A stretch of 64,000 bases of DNA from an uncultured Blautia sp. Lineage in GTDB: Bacteria; Bacillota; Clostridia; Lachnospirales; Lachnospiraceae. Each line of letters begins with the position of its first letter. Positions within the stretch are counted from its first letter, which is position 1. Of this stretch, positions 8,238-17,486 are shown in pieces. The notes under the pieces are model-generated. The model was not told the origin of the DNA, did not search any database, and was given only the letters and a program-made list of their open reading frames with translations. The DNA lies in assembly GCF_937880195.1 (NCBI RefSeq), contig NZ_CALFLA010000050.1, positions 1 through 64,000 on the forward strand, in the 5' to 3' direction. A program made the translations under genes and the position numbers.

Positions 8238-9611
8238 TCACTTCCCAACACAAAACTTACTGAAAATCTCATTCACCAGATCTTCCCCCACAGCCTCGCC
8301 TAGAATCCTTCCCAGACTTTCATAGGCTCCCATAAGGTCAATGGAAAAGAAATCCTCCGGCATTCCATCCTCAATACTTCTCTCCACCATATCAAGGCTC
8401 TGCCTTGCCTCCTTAAGAGCAGCCTTATGCCTTTCATTTGTAATATATACCTCGTCATTAAAGGAAAGATCTCCCTGGAAAAACATTTCTTTGATCACAG
8501 ATTCCAATTTATCTATTCCAGTTTCTTCTACTACAGAAACCGGAATCACCTTACATCCTGTTATTTCTTCCAGCTCATTCATATCCACAACTGATCCAAG
8601 ATCTGTCTTATTATAAATTACAATACTTTTCCTTCCCTGCAGAAACTCCATAATCTCCTGATCGTTTTTATCAAGAGGCTTTGAGGAATCTACCACATAA
8701 AGAATCAGATCCGCCTTTTCCGCCATCTGTCTGGCTTTTTCCACGCCAATCTTTTCTACAACATCTTCTGTTTCCCGGATTCCAGCCGTATCAATTACCC
8801 GAAGACTGATCCCATGAAAAGAAATATACTCTTCCAGAGTATCTCTTGTAGTTCCGGCAATCTCTGTAACAATCGCCCTGTCCTCTCCTACCAGAAAATT
8901 TAAAAGAGAAGACTTTCCTGCGTTTGGTTTTCCAAGGATAACTGTACGGATTCCCTCCTGGATGATCTTTCCGTCATCTGCAGAATCCAGAAGCTTCTGT
9001 ACACTCTTCTGCTGCTCTCTCACTGTCTCCAGAAGTTCCATAGGGTATCCCTCCAGATCAAAATGCTCTGGATCATCTAAGGCTGTTTCAATATAAGCAA
9101 TATGATGAAGAAGTTTTTCCCTGATCTCCCGCACTGCAAGGCGCACAGATCCCTTTAACTGCTCTACAGAGCTTTTCAGGGCTGTTTCACTTTTTGCCTG
9201 GATCACGTCCATAACAGCTTCTGCCTGTGAAAGGTCCAGTCTTCCATTTAAAAAAGCTCTCTTGGTAAACTCACCTGGTTCTGCGATCTGGGCTCCGTTT
9301 TTCAAAACAGTTTCCAGAACTCGCTTCATGGCATATACGCCTCCATGACAATCTATTTCTACAGTATCTTCTCCTGTATATGTTTTTGGTCCCCGCATGA
9401 TCATTACAAGGACCTCGTCAACAGCTTCCTCTCCATCATAAATAAAACCATAATGAATAGTATGGGTTTTTGCCTTTTTTATATCTTTTCTGCCGTTTTT
9501 GGAACGGTATATCCTGGCGATCACATCCATGGCTTCCCCGCCGCTGATCCGTATGATACCAATGCCGGAGGCGCTCATAGCCGTTGATATTGCAGCGATT
9601 GTTGTCTCCAT
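8238..9611 (-). CDS. mnmE: tRNA modification GTPase MnmE
   Basis: A 457-residue GTPase that partners MnmG in U34 tRNA modification. It has an N-terminal formyl-THF-binding domain (TIAAISTAMSASGIGIIRIS), a helical domain and an inserted Ras-like G domain: G1 GKPNAGKSSLLN, G2 region AGTTRDTLEE, G3 DTAGIR, G4 NKTD. It ends in the invariant C-x-G-K motif (CVGK), so it is complete. GAGGGG precedes the ATG at 9611. A promoter with TTGACG-N17-TAACAT lies on the minus strand at 9652-9680. Confidence 0.97.
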   Translation of the reverse strand: METTIAAISTAMSASGIGIIRISGGEAMDVIARIYRSKNGRKDIKKAKTHTIHYGFIYDGEEAVDEVLVMIMRGPKTYTGEDTVEIDCHGGVYAMKRVLETVLKNGAQIAEPGEFTKRAFLNGRLDLSQAEAVMDVIQAKSETALKSSVEQLKGSVRLAVREIREKLLHHIAYIETALDDPEHFDLEGYPMELLETVREQQKSVQKLLDSADDGKIIQEGIRTVILGKPNAGKSSLLNFLVGEDRAIVTEIAGTTRDTLEEYISFHGISLRVIDTAGIRETEDVVEKIGVEKARQMAEKADLILYVVDSSKPLDKNDQEIMEFLQGRKSIVIYNKTDLGSVVDMNELEEITGCKVIPVSVVEETGIDKLESVIKEMFFQGDLSFNDEVYITNERHKAALKEARQSLDMVERSIEDGMPEDFFSIDLMGAYESLGRILGEAVGEDLVNEIFSKFCVGK

Positions 9612-9651
9612 ATTTTTGTCCCCTCTCTTTTATGGGCTTTTACATAAAAAA

Positions 9652-9680
9652 ATGTTACCCCAGGAAAAAGCCTACGTCAA
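9652..9680 (-). promoter_or_regulatory. mnmE: Sigma-A-type promoter for mnmE
   Basis: On the minus strand, -35 TTGACG (9675-9680) and -10 TAACAT (9652-9657) are separated by exactly 17 bp, 41 bp before the mnmE start. This suggests mnmE has its own promoter apart from the yidC-khpB genes upstream. Confidence 0.65.
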
Positions 9681-9760
9681 GTACGTATTATTCACGCTTT
9701 CACCTAGAATAACATTTTTATTACTGTTCACAGCAGTTTCTTTTCAGATATGTGCTGCTT

Positions 9761-10699
9761 TTAATATCTTTTCAGTTTTACTACTACATGACGGTAAGGT
9801 TCTTCTCCCTCACTGACTGTTTCCACAAATTTGTTTCCCTGAAGAGCAGAATGGATAATTCTTCTCTCATAAGGATTCATTGGTTCAAGAACAACTGGTT
9901 TTCTGGTTTTCTTTACCTTATAGGCAATTCCTCTTGCCAGATTTTCCAGAGTTTCTTTTCTTCTGCGGCGGTAATCCTCAGTATCCAGCTTTACGCGGAT
10001 ATATGTGGATTTTCCTTTATTTACTACAAGACTTGTAAGGTACTGCAGGGAATCAAGAGTCTGTCCTCTTTTTCCAATAAGGATTCCCATATCCTCTCCT
10101 TCAAAATCAACTTCAAGACATCCGTCCTTTGTATTATATTTGGAAGTTACCTGTACCTCTCCAAGGTCCATAGAAGCAAAAACTTCTTTCAGGAATACGA
10201 CTGCTCTTTCCTCAATCTCTCTGATCTCCTCTGGATCAGTAATCACTTCTATTTCTCTTGCAGGTTTTGTCTGTCTTTCTTTCTGAACCCGTTCCTTTGG
10301 CTCCTTAGCCGGTTTTTCATGGGAAATTTTTTCTTTTACCGGTTTCTGAGGCTTTTCTTTTACTGCTTCATTTGCCTCTTTTACTGGTTCTTCTTTTTTC
10401 TCCGGCTTATAAGAAGGTTTGGCATTCTGTTTTGGAGCCTGCTTCGGCGCTTTCTTTTCTTCCTTAAAGGATTCCAGTTTTACTGAATCAACGATTTTTT
10501 CAATTTCTGATTCAGCGGAAGCCTGCTGAAGTTTACGGACTTTTATGATCGCCGGCTTGCTTCCAAATCCAAAAAATCCGCTGCTGCCTTCACGGACTAC
10601 CTGAATGTCCAGCTGATCGCTGGATACACCCAGCTCAATACACGCCTTTGTGATTGCTTCATTTTTCGTTTTTGCTGAAAACTGAATATAATCTTCCAT
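9761..10699 (-). CDS. khpB: RNA-binding protein KhpB (Jag/SpoIIIJ-associated)
   Basis: A 312-residue cytosolic RNA-binding protein. The N-terminal Jag domain opens YIQFSAKTKNEAITKACIEL and contains GSSGFFGFGSKPA. Residues about 75-165 are a Lys/Pro/Glu-rich linker. The KH domain has GILIGKRGQTLDSLQYLTSL. The C-terminal R3H domain has RKPVVLEPMNPYERRIIHSA. In other Firmicutes KhpB pairs with KhpA and binds many RNAs, affecting cell elongation. It lies 21 nt downstream of yidC, the standard order. GGAGGGG precedes the start. Confidence 0.95.
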   Translation of the reverse strand: MEDYIQFSAKTKNEAITKACIELGVSSDQLDIQVVREGSSGFFGFGSKPAIIKVRKLQQASAESEIEKIVDSVKLESFKEEKKAPKQAPKQNAKPSYKPEKKEEPVKEANEAVKEKPQKPVKEKISHEKPAKEPKERVQKERQTKPAREIEVITDPEEIREIEERAVVFLKEVFASMDLGEVQVTSKYNTKDGCLEVDFEGEDMGILIGKRGQTLDSLQYLTSLVVNKGKSTYIRVKLDTEDYRRRRKETLENLARGIAYKVKKTRKPVVLEPMNPYERRIIHSALQGNKFVETVSEGEEPYRHVVVKLKRY

Positions 10700-10720
10700 C
10701 TCTTACCCCTCCGTTCCTTC

Positions 10721-12016
10721 TTATTTCTTTTTGTTTCTTTCGTCAAAGGATCTGACCATATTTGCTTTTGCTGTAATACTGTCCGGTCTTGCATTTGCTG
10801 CCTTACTATAAGCCTCTTCTACCTTTTTTGCACGCTCTGCTTCAGGAGAGCCGCTGTTTCCTTTGTCGATCTTGTTGATATTTCTTACGCTCTGATGAGC
10901 CTGATTTGTGATCTTCTGAGGAGGAAGACCTTCTTTTTCACGTTTCTTTTCAATCTTCTTCATGTTCTCATTGATCAGAACTTCAATATCCATTTTATCC
11001 AGATGACGGTTAATGAGAACCTGCTGCGCACTTCTTACAAGGGCGCTGGAAATCCAGTAAATACCAAGACCTACCGGGAAACTAAAACAGAAAAATGCAG
11101 ACATTAAAGGCATAACCATATTCATGGTCTTCATAGAGCTTGCCATGGGATTGCTTCCGTTGTCATTCTGAGGAGCAGCCTGTGGCATCAGCTTCAGATT
11201 CAATACCTGTGTTGCCCAGGAGCATACGGGAATCAGAAGAGCTACCACAGCAAGCAGAATAGATCCTCCTACAAAAGCCGCAGTAATGTAGTTCCATGGC
11301 TGCTCTGCAATGTTCAGCCCAAGGAAGTTCTGCATGTGGGAAATCTCAAAGGCAGTAGAATTAATGGCCTCAGAAAATCCTGAAAACTGTTTCATTTCTG
11401 CAAGCTTTTCCCACTGAGACGGAGAAAGCGCATACAAAAAGTCAATTACGGAATTGGAAGTCGCGGTACTTCCATCAAGGATCAGACGTACACGGGTCAT
11501 CTTATTATCTGTGATAAAATCCTGCAGGATATTTGTATATCCGCTTACACCGAGAATACTGGATGCAACGCCGTCAAGTACGTTTTTTACACTGCCTACA
11601 TAGGCAGGAATATTCTGGATTACGTGCCACAGAGACCACAGGATCGGCAGCTGGATCAAAAGCTGAACGCAGCTTCCGGTAGGGGATACTCCGTATTTCT
11701 GGTAAACTGCAGCGGTTTCCTCCTGCATCTTCTGCATGGAAACCTGATCTTTTTTATTCTGATACTTTTTCTGGATCTTCATAAGCTCCGGCTGCATAAC
11801 AGAACTCAGCTTGGAAAACTTCTGCTGTTTAATCTGCAGAGGAGTCATAAAAAGATAGATCAGAATACTGAAAATAATGATACAAAGACCAAGATTCTGG
11901 ATTCCGAATAATCCGTCAAGGAATTTGTAAATGCCGTTCATGATCCATCCCATGACTACTGAGATCTGTCCAATGATCGGCGTCGAGTTCTTTGTAGCTA
12001 AAATCATCAATTCCAA
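10721..12016 (-). CDS. yidC: Membrane protein insertase YidC
   Basis: A 431-residue polytopic insertase of the YidC/Oxa1/Alb3 family. It has the core helices with LIQLPILWSLWHVI, the loop with QKKYQNKKDQVSMQKMQEE and the segment FPVGLGIYWISSALV, then a charged cytoplasmic tail. It helps insert and fold membrane proteins. There is no lipobox at the N terminus, unlike B. subtilis SpoIIIJ. The start is a TTG (12014-12016) with GGAGG 9 nt upstream; the in-frame ATG three codons on is too far from that site. Between yidD and khpB, as in most Firmicute origins. Confidence 0.95.
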   Translation of the reverse strand: MELMILATKNSTPIIGQISVVMGWIMNGIYKFLDGLFGIQNLGLCIIIFSILIYLFMTPLQIKQQKFSKLSSVMQPELMKIQKKYQNKKDQVSMQKMQEETAAVYQKYGVSPTGSCVQLLIQLPILWSLWHVIQNIPAYVGSVKNVLDGVASSILGVSGYTNILQDFITDNKMTRVRLILDGSTATSNSVIDFLYALSPSQWEKLAEMKQFSGFSEAINSTAFEISHMQNFLGLNIAEQPWNYITAAFVGGSILLAVVALLIPVCSWATQVLNLKLMPQAAPQNDNGSNPMASSMKTMNMVMPLMSAFFCFSFPVGLGIYWISSALVRSAQQVLINRHLDKMDIEVLINENMKKIEKKREKEGLPPQKITNQAHQSVRNINKIDKGNSGSPEAERAKKVEEAYSKAANARPDSITAKANMVRSFDERNKKK

Positions 12017-12033
12017 TTTTCAATTCCTCCTGG

Positions 12034-12243
12034 TTATGGCACAGGATCATATCCTCCATGAGAAAAAGGATTACACCTTAATATTCTCCAAAGAGCCAGC
12101 AATCCTCCTTTAAAAGCGCCATATTTTTGAATTGCTTCTAAACCATATTGAGAACATGTGGGAATATAAGGACATTTTGTTCTCTTCATCGGCGATAAAT
12201 ACTTTTGATAAAGACGTATCAGTTTAATCAGTAATTTTTTCAT
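12034..12243 (-). CDS. yidD: Membrane protein insertion efficiency factor YidD
   Basis: A 69-residue small protein with an amphipathic N terminus and the family motif [19 protein letters not shown], followed by [17 protein letters not shown], both diagnostic. It attaches to the inner face of the membrane and aids YidC-dependent insertion. The ATG at 12241-12243 has AGGTGAG upstream and is preferred over a GTG three codons earlier. The gene overlaps the end of rnpA by about 20 nt, indicating coupling. Confidence 0.95.
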   Translation of the reverse strand: MKKLLIKLIRLYQKYLSPMKRTKCPYIPTCSQYGLEAIQKYGAFKGGLLALWRILRCNPFSHGGYDPVP

Positions 12244-12583
12244 TGCTCTCACCTGTTATATGATGTTTTTTTGCCAGATGCAGCATAGCGCTTTCTATTT
12301 CCTGAAAGCTTTTTCCCTTAGCAGCCGGCCTTGCTATCACCACTATGTCCAGGCTTTTCTCAAACAGCTCTTCCTGTAAACGATAGCTCTCTCTTACCAA
12401 TCTGGTGATTCTGTGGCGTACCACACTATTCCCTACTTTTTTACTTACTGATATTCCCAGACGATTCTTCATGTACTGATTTTTCAGTACGTACATCACC
12501 AGATACCGATTTGCATATGATGTTCCATGTCTGTAAACCTGCTGAAAATCACTGTTTTTTTTCAAGGACTCTGAATATTTCAT
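12224..12583 (-). CDS. rnpA: Ribonuclease P protein component
   Basis: A 119-residue basic protein that binds the RNase P RNA and helps process tRNA 5' ends. It shows the family signature with [20 protein letters not shown] followed by [10 protein letters not shown], and the later [13 protein letters not shown]. Length is normal. It lies between rpmH and yidD, the conserved order, and overlaps yidD. Confidence 0.96.
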   Translation of the reverse strand: MKYSESLKKNSDFQQVYRHGTSYANRYLVMYVLKNQYMKNRLGISVSKKVGNSVVRHRITRLVRESYRLQEELFEKSLDIVVIARPAAKGKSFQEIESAMLHLAKKHHITGESNEKITD

Positions 12584-12671
12584 CGAATCCTCCTTTAAAA
12601 TAAATAATCAACGAACTACTTTAGTGAAAGTAAATGATAACCTTCTCAGGAAATATTCCTGTATAGAAGAA

Positions 12672-12693
12672 AAGACCACAAAACTGCGGTCTT
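12672..12693 (-). terminator. Terminator or attenuator between rpmH and rnpA
   Basis: A 9-bp stem (12672-12680 with 12685-12693, AAGACC core, one G-U pair in the minus-strand RNA) with a 4-nt loop is followed on the minus strand by TTCTTCT. It sits 10 bp past the rpmH stop and would partly separate abundant rpmH mRNA from rnpA. Confidence 0.65.
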
Positions 12694-12703
12694 ATGACTT
12701 ATC

Positions 12704-12838
12704 TTATGCGGATAACTGTTTTCTTCCTTTTAATCTTCTTGCAGCTAATACTTTACGGCCGCCCTTTGTGCTCATGCGGGCTCTGAATCCGTGAACCTTA
12801 GCTCTGGATCTTTTTTTCGGCTGAAATGTCATTTTCAT
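12704..12838 (-). CDS. rpmH: 50S ribosomal protein L34
   Basis: A 44-residue, very basic protein read directly from the minus strand: it starts [20 protein letters not shown] and ends GRKQLSA. The invariant L34 pattern (TFQPKxRxRxxxHGFRxRM, then GRxVLAARRxKGRxxL) is complete. AAGGAGGTG lies upstream of the ATG at 12836-12838. It is the first gene on the minus-strand side of the origin, as in nearly all bacteria with this layout. Confidence 0.97.
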   Translation of the reverse strand: MKMTFQPKKRSRAKVHGFRARMSTKGGRKVLAARRLKGRKQLSA

Positions 12839-13451
12839 AGGTAAAGCACCTCCTTTATCTATTGTCAATTTTAAAATTTCTCATAGAACATCATTTCAAT
12901 TATATTCACAAACACCTGATTCGTCAAGAAGAATTTACGTTTTTTTGCTGTTTTCTTTACTGTTTATATACTTTATTTTTTCTTTGGAAAAAAGCCTGTT
13001 TATGCAGATTATCCACTTTTCCTTTTTTTGAAACTGTCTTTCACAGCAATCAACATGGGTATGTGGATATCTTAAGTTTACGTAACGTTATCCACATTTT
13101 GTGGATAACTTGTGGATAACTCTGATTTCACCCTGGAAAACATCCACATTTCTCGACATTTTTATACACATTATGTTAAAAAAATCCCTTATTTTACAAG
13201 AAATATTACGTGGAGAAAGTTATACACAATCCCCATAGGGATTTTTCCACTTTTCTCTGTCTTATGTAAACCTATTGCGGTTTTTCCACAACACTCACAT
13301 TATCCACATGTGGAAAAATGTGTATAACCAGAAAACTTTAAATAGGCATTGCGAAAAATCCTTATTTATTATAATATATAAAAGGATATTTATGTCTTTC
13401 AGACTTAAACTTTAATATAATTTGATCAAACCAGCATCCGGGAGAGTAAAA
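12839..13451. other. oriC: Chromosomal replication origin oriC (rpmH-dnaA spacer)
   Basis: This 613-bp spacer carries a dense set of DnaA boxes (TTWTNCACA). Matches: TTATCCACA at 13088-13096 and 13300-13308; the reverse form TGTGGATAA at 13100-13108 and 13111-13119; TTATACACA at 13162-13170 and 13220-13228; TTTTCCACA at 13282-13290; TGTGTATAA at 13319-13327. Near matches lie at 13009-13017 and 13062-13070. An AT-rich stretch at about 13355-13425 lies next to dnaA and holds two TATAAT-like -10 elements (13370-13375 and 13416-13421). The position between rpmH and dnaA, with genes diverging on both sides, marks this as oriC. Confidence 0.92.
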
Positions 13452-14822
13452 ATGGATAAAGTAATCGAAAAATGGGATGAAATTCTGCAGATTTTGAAAG
13501 CAGAATATGATGTGGCAAATGTTGCCTTTAATACATGGCTGAAGCCTTTGAAAGTTTATGAAGTAAAGGACAATGTAGTGACAATCCTTGTACCTTCAGA
13601 GCAGAGCGTTCTGCTTGACATTGTAAATAAAAAGTACAGACTGCCTCTTCAGGTAACAATCTGCGAGGTAACAGGGATGGAAAGCTGCGAAATCAACTTT
13701 ATCCTTCCCGAAAACGTACCGAAAAAAAATGTTTCTTCCTATAATATACCGGAATCCAGATCTCTTCGCGACCAGCGCTGCGAGGAAGCCCATCTGAACC
13801 CCAAATATACTTTTGACAGTTTTATCGTAGGAAGTAATAACAAATTTGCACAGGCTGCAGCCCTTGCAGTAGCGGAATCTCCGGGAGATACTTACAATCC
13901 TCTCTTTATTTACGGAGGAGCGGGACTTGGAAAAACTCACCTTATGCATTCCATCGCTCATTATATCATTGACCATAACGAAAACAGCAAGGTTCTTTAT
14001 GTTACCAGTGAGGAGTTTACAAACGAACTGATCGAAACCATTCGTAACGGAAATAACTCTGCAATGTCCAAATTCCGTGAAAAATACCGGAATATTGACG
14101 TTCTTCTTGTCGATGATATCCAGTTTATTATAGGTAAGGAATCTACTCAGGAAGAATTTTTCCATACTTTTAACAGTCTTCACAGCGCAAAAAAACAAAT
14201 TATCATATCTTCAGATAAACCGCCCAAGGACATGGAAATCCTGGAAGAACGCTTCCGTTCACGTTTTGAATGGGGCCTGATCGCAGATATCACTCTACCG
14301 GATTATGAAACAAGAATGGCTATCCTTCACAAAAAAGAAGAAATGGACGGCTATAATATCAGTGAAGAAGTTATCAAATACATAGCTACAAATATAAAAT
14401 CCAATATTCGTGAACTGGAAGGCGCTTTTAACAAGGTTATGGCAAGTTCAAAGCTGGAAAAAAAGGAAGTAACTCTTGAATTGGCAGAAAAAGCCCTGAA
14501 AGATATTATTTCTCCAGATCAGCAGAAGGTTATTACGCCGGAATATATTATTTCTGTTGTTGCAGAACACTTCCATTTAACTGTAGCAGACCTTTGCGGA
14601 AACAAAAGAAGTTCAAAAATCGTTATGCCAAGACAGATTGCCATGTATTTATGCAGGGATATCATAGATACTTCTCTAAAAACCATTGGTAAAAATCTGG
14701 GAGACCGCGATCATACCACAGTTATGCACGGTATCGAGAAGATTGAGAAGGAATTACAGTCAAACGACAACCTTAAGAACTCCATTGACACCCTAAAGAA
14801 AATGATCAATCCACAGGCCTAA
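13452..14822 (+). CDS. dnaA: Chromosomal replication initiator protein DnaA
   Basis: A 456-residue AAA+ initiator. Domain I opens with MDKVIEKWDEILQ and contains FNTWLKPL. Domain III has Walker A GGAGLGKTHLMHS, Walker B LLVDDIQF and the arginine-finger region EERFRSRFEWGL. Domain IV has the DNA-binding signature near GDRDHTTVMHG. It binds the DnaA boxes on both sides of its gene and opens the origin. The ATG at 13452 is chosen for its GGGAG site and fit to the family start; a TTG ten codons upstream was rejected. Boxes in the promoter region suggest autoregulation. Confidence 0.98.
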   Translation: MDKVIEKWDEILQILKAEYDVANVAFNTWLKPLKVYEVKDNVVTILVPSEQSVLLDIVNKKYRLPLQVTICEVTGMESCEINFILPENVPKKNVSSYNIPESRSLRDQRCEEAHLNPKYTFDSFIVGSNNKFAQAAALAVAESPGDTYNPLFIYGGAGLGKTHLMHSIAHYIIDHNENSKVLYVTSEEFTNELIETIRNGNNSAMSKFREKYRNIDVLLVDDIQFIIGKESTQEEFFHTFNSLHSAKKQIIISSDKPPKDMEILEERFRSRFEWGLIADITLPDYETRMAILHKKEEMDGYNISEEVIKYIATNIKSNIRELEGAFNKVMASSKLEKKEVTLELAEKALKDIISPDQQKVITPEYIISVVAEHFHLTVADLCGNKRSSKIVMPRQIAMYLCRDIIDTSLKTIGKNLGDRDHTTVMHGIEKIEKELQSNDNLKNSIDTLKKMINPQA

Positions 14823-15004
14823 AAACTTTATCCACATACGCAACCTTAAGTTATACACGTAGTTATACAGTTTGAAAGTCTTGAATTTACAGGCTTTTAA
14901 GCGGTTTTTCACAGTATTCACAGCCCCTAAGACGGCTATTGCGGATTTCTTATTAATTATTTATAAAAAAGCAAGTTTCAAACAGAAAGGAAGTTATACA
15001 CCAT
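14823..15004. other. dnaA-dnaN spacer with second DnaA-box group
   Basis: This 182-bp spacer holds one exact box (TTATCCACA, 14828-14836) and weaker ones: TTATACACG (14851-14859), TTATACAGT (from 14863) and TTATACACC (14994-15002). An AT-rich run lies at about 14945-14970. Together with the group upstream of dnaA this resembles the two-part origin of B. subtilis, in which unwinding occurs in the dnaA-dnaN part. It also carries the dnaN ribosome site (AAAGGAAG). Confidence 0.7.
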
Positions 15005-16120
15005 ATGAAAATTATCTGCTCCAAATCCAGTTTATTAAAAAGTGTAAATATATCCTTAAAAGCTGTTCCTTCAAAAACTACAATGCCTATTCTTGAATGT
15101 ATCCTGATCGATGCATCAACAAATCAGATAAAATTCACAACAAACGATATGGAACTTGGCATTGAAACTATTGTAGAAGGTACTATTGCTGAAAAAGGAA
15201 CCGTTGCTCTTGATGCAAAAATCTTCTATGAGATCATTCGAAGACTTCCAGATAATGACGTTACGATTTATACAGATGACAAATATGTAGCAACCATCAC
15301 CTGTGAAAAAGCAAAATTCACAATTCCTGGAAAAGCAGGAGAAGATTTTGCTTATCTTCCAGTGATTGAGAGAGAAGAATCTCTTACACTTTCTCAGTTT
15401 ACTTTGAAAGAAATGATTCGCCAGACATTATTTTCTATTGCAGTCAATGAAAATAACCGCTTAATGACAGGTGAACTTTTTGAGATAAAGGATAATTGTC
15501 TGAAAATAGTCTCTCTTGACGGCCATCGTATATCCATTAGACGGATGCCTCTTAAGCGAGAATATTCTGACAAAAAGATTGTCGTTCCAGGAAAGACACT
15601 TAATGAGATCAGTAAAATTCTTTCCGGCGAGGTAGACGCCCAGGTAACAATCTACTTTACAAAAAATCATATTCTTTTTGAATTTGATCAGACCATGGTT
15701 GTTTCCAGACTGATCGAAGGAGAATACTTCCGTATTGACCAGATGCTTTCCAGTGATTACGATACAAAACTTTCTGTAAACAAAAAAGAATTTCTGGATT
15801 GTATTGACAGAGCTACCCTTCTTGTAAGAGAAGGAGATAAAAAGCCTATTGTGATCGATATCAGAGATAACAAAATGGAACTGAAGATCAATTCTTCCAT
15901 GGGATCTATGAATGAAGAAATTGATATCGTCAAAGAAGGAAAGAATATTCTTATTGGATTTAATCCAAAGTTCCTCATCGACGCTTTGAAAGTTATTGAT
16001 GACGAAAATATCCATATGTACCTTATGAACCCCAAGGCTCCCTGCTTTATCAGAGATGACGAGGAGTCTTATACTTACCTGATCCTGCCTGTAAACATCA
16101 GTCAGAACCAGTCCAGATAA
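15005..16120 (+). CDS. dnaN: DNA polymerase III subunit beta (sliding clamp)
   Basis: A 371-residue clamp subunit made of three similar domains. The N terminus MKIICSKSSLLKSVN and the later segment RRLPDNDVTIYTDD are typical. The C terminus LILPVNISQNQS is the usual clamp ending close to the peptide-binding pocket. The ring holds the polymerase on DNA and is a docking site for other proteins. Length is normal. Confidence 0.97.
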   Translation: MKIICSKSSLLKSVNISLKAVPSKTTMPILECILIDASTNQIKFTTNDMELGIETIVEGTIAEKGTVALDAKIFYEIIRRLPDNDVTIYTDDKYVATITCEKAKFTIPGKAGEDFAYLPVIEREESLTLSQFTLKEMIRQTLFSIAVNENNRLMTGELFEIKDNCLKIVSLDGHRISIRRMPLKREYSDKKIVVPGKTLNEISKILSGEVDAQVTIYFTKNHILFEFDQTMVVSRLIEGEYFRIDQMLSSDYDTKLSVNKKEFLDCIDRATLLVREGDKKPIVIDIRDNKMELKINSSMGSMNEEIDIVKEGKNILIGFNPKFLIDALKVIDDENIHMYLMNPKAPCFIRDDEESYTYLILPVNISQNQSR

Positions 16121-16132
16121 AGGAGAAGAACA

Positions 16133-16339
16133 TTGGAGATCACTTTAAGGGATGAATTTATTAAGCTGGGACAGGCTTTGAAACTTGCCGGAGTGGTAGA
16201 AGACGGAGTGGAAGCAAAGTTTGTGATCCAGGACGGTCTTGTAAAAGTAAACGGCGAGGTGGACACCCGCCGGGGCCGGAAGCTTTATGAGGGAGATGTT
16301 ATTTACTTTGACGGAAATGAGATCAAAGTGACCAGATAA
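16133..16339 (+). CDS. yaaA: S4-domain RNA-binding protein (YaaA/RlbA type)
   Basis: A 68-residue single S4 domain: ITLRDEFIKLGQALKLAGVV, then AKFVIQDGLVKVNGEVDTRR and GDVIYFDGNEIKV. The start is a TTG at 16133 with AAAGGAG 8 nt upstream; no better start is present. The gene sits between dnaN and recF, the conserved place of this family. In B. subtilis the homologue is linked to ribosome assembly. Only 3 nt separate it from recF. Confidence 0.92.
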   Translation: MEITLRDEFIKLGQALKLAGVVEDGVEAKFVIQDGLVKVNGEVDTRRGRKLYEGDVIYFDGNEIKVTR

Positions 16340-16342
16340 ATT

Positions 16343-17434
16343 ATGTATATAGAATCCATACAATTAAAAAATTTCAGAAATTATGAAACCCTGGAGCTTG
16401 AACTGGACAAGGGAACCAATATTTTTTATGGGGACAACGCTCAGGGAAAAACAAATATTCTGGAATCGGTTTATCTTTGCGGAACAACAAAATCTCACAA
16501 GGGAAGTAAGGACAGAGAGATCATAAGATTCGGCCAGGAAGAGTCTCATATCCGTATGATGGTAAAAAAAGACGGATTGTCTTATAAACTGGATATGCAT
16601 CTTCGTAAAAATAAAGCAAAAGGAGCTGCAGTAAACGGACTTCCGGTAACAAAAGCCAGGGAACTTTTTGGAATTGTGAATCTTGTATTTTTTTCTCCTG
16701 AGGATCTGAACATCATAAAAAACGGACCTGGAGAAAGGCGGAGATTTCTAGATCTGGAGCTCTGCCAGCTGGATCAGATCTATCTTACGGATCTGGCAGG
16801 CTATAATCATATTGTGAATCAGAGAAACCGTCTTCTGAAGGATCTTTGTGTTCATCCGGGACTGAAAGATACTCTGGATATCTGGGATATGCAGATGGTA
16901 CAGTACGGTCGGAAGATCATTGAAAAGCGTCAGAGCTTTGTAGAAGATCTGAATGAAGTAATTTATGATATTCACAGAAACCTTACAGGGGGCGAAGACA
17001 CTCTGAAAGTAGTATATGAGCCGAGCGTTCAGCCGGAGAACTTTGAAACATTGCTTCAAAAAAACAGAGAAAGAGACATAAGAATGAAAATGACCTCTGC
17101 AGGTCCTCACAGGGACGATCTCTGTTTTCTTGTAAACGGGGTGGATATCCGAAAATATGGATCTCAGGGCCAGCAGAGAACTGCGGCTCTTTCTTTGAAA
17201 CTTTCAGAAATTTATCTTGTGAAGAAGAAAATAAAGGATACGCCGGTACTTCTTCTGGATGATGTACTTTCAGAGTTGGATGGAAACAGACAGACGTATC
17301 TTCTGGACAGTATCCATGATATACAGACCATGATTACCTGTACGGGACTGGATGATTTTGTCAGCCATCAGTTTCACATCAATAAGGTGTTTAAGGTGGT
17401 AAAGGGACAGGTTTTTAATCCTGTTTCTGTTTAA
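16343..17434 (+). CDS. recF: DNA replication and repair protein RecF
   Basis: A 363-residue SMC-like ATPase acting with RecO and RecR to load RecA at gaps. The N terminus MYIESIQLKNFRNYE is diagnostic. Walker A is YGDNAQGKTNILES, the signature region is SQGQQRTAALSLKL and Walker B is PVLLLDDVLSELD. Complete and normal in size. The gene after it is not gyrB, which commonly follows recF. Confidence 0.97.
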   Translation: MYIESIQLKNFRNYETLELELDKGTNIFYGDNAQGKTNILESVYLCGTTKSHKGSKDREIIRFGQEESHIRMMVKKDGLSYKLDMHLRKNKAKGAAVNGLPVTKARELFGIVNLVFFSPEDLNIIKNGPGERRRFLDLELCQLDQIYLTDLAGYNHIVNQRNRLLKDLCVHPGLKDTLDIWDMQMVQYGRKIIEKRQSFVEDLNEVIYDIHRNLTGGEDTLKVVYEPSVQPENFETLLQKNRERDIRMKMTSAGPHRDDLCFLVNGVDIRKYGSQGQQRTAALSLKLSEIYLVKKKIKDTPVLLLDDVLSELDGNRQTYLLDSIHDIQTMITCTGLDDFVSHQFHINKVFKVVKGQVFNPVSV

Positions 17435-17486
17435 TTTCTTTGACAGGTATCATAGCATATGTTAAACTGGATTTAATTATGGAAAG

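Noticed and set aside
9752..10486. Long plus-strand ORF of 244 codons opposite khpB
   Set aside because: It is the reverse complement of the Lys/Glu-rich linker and KH/R3H coding region, rich in Phe, Ser and Leu, with no ribosome site; khpB is certain.
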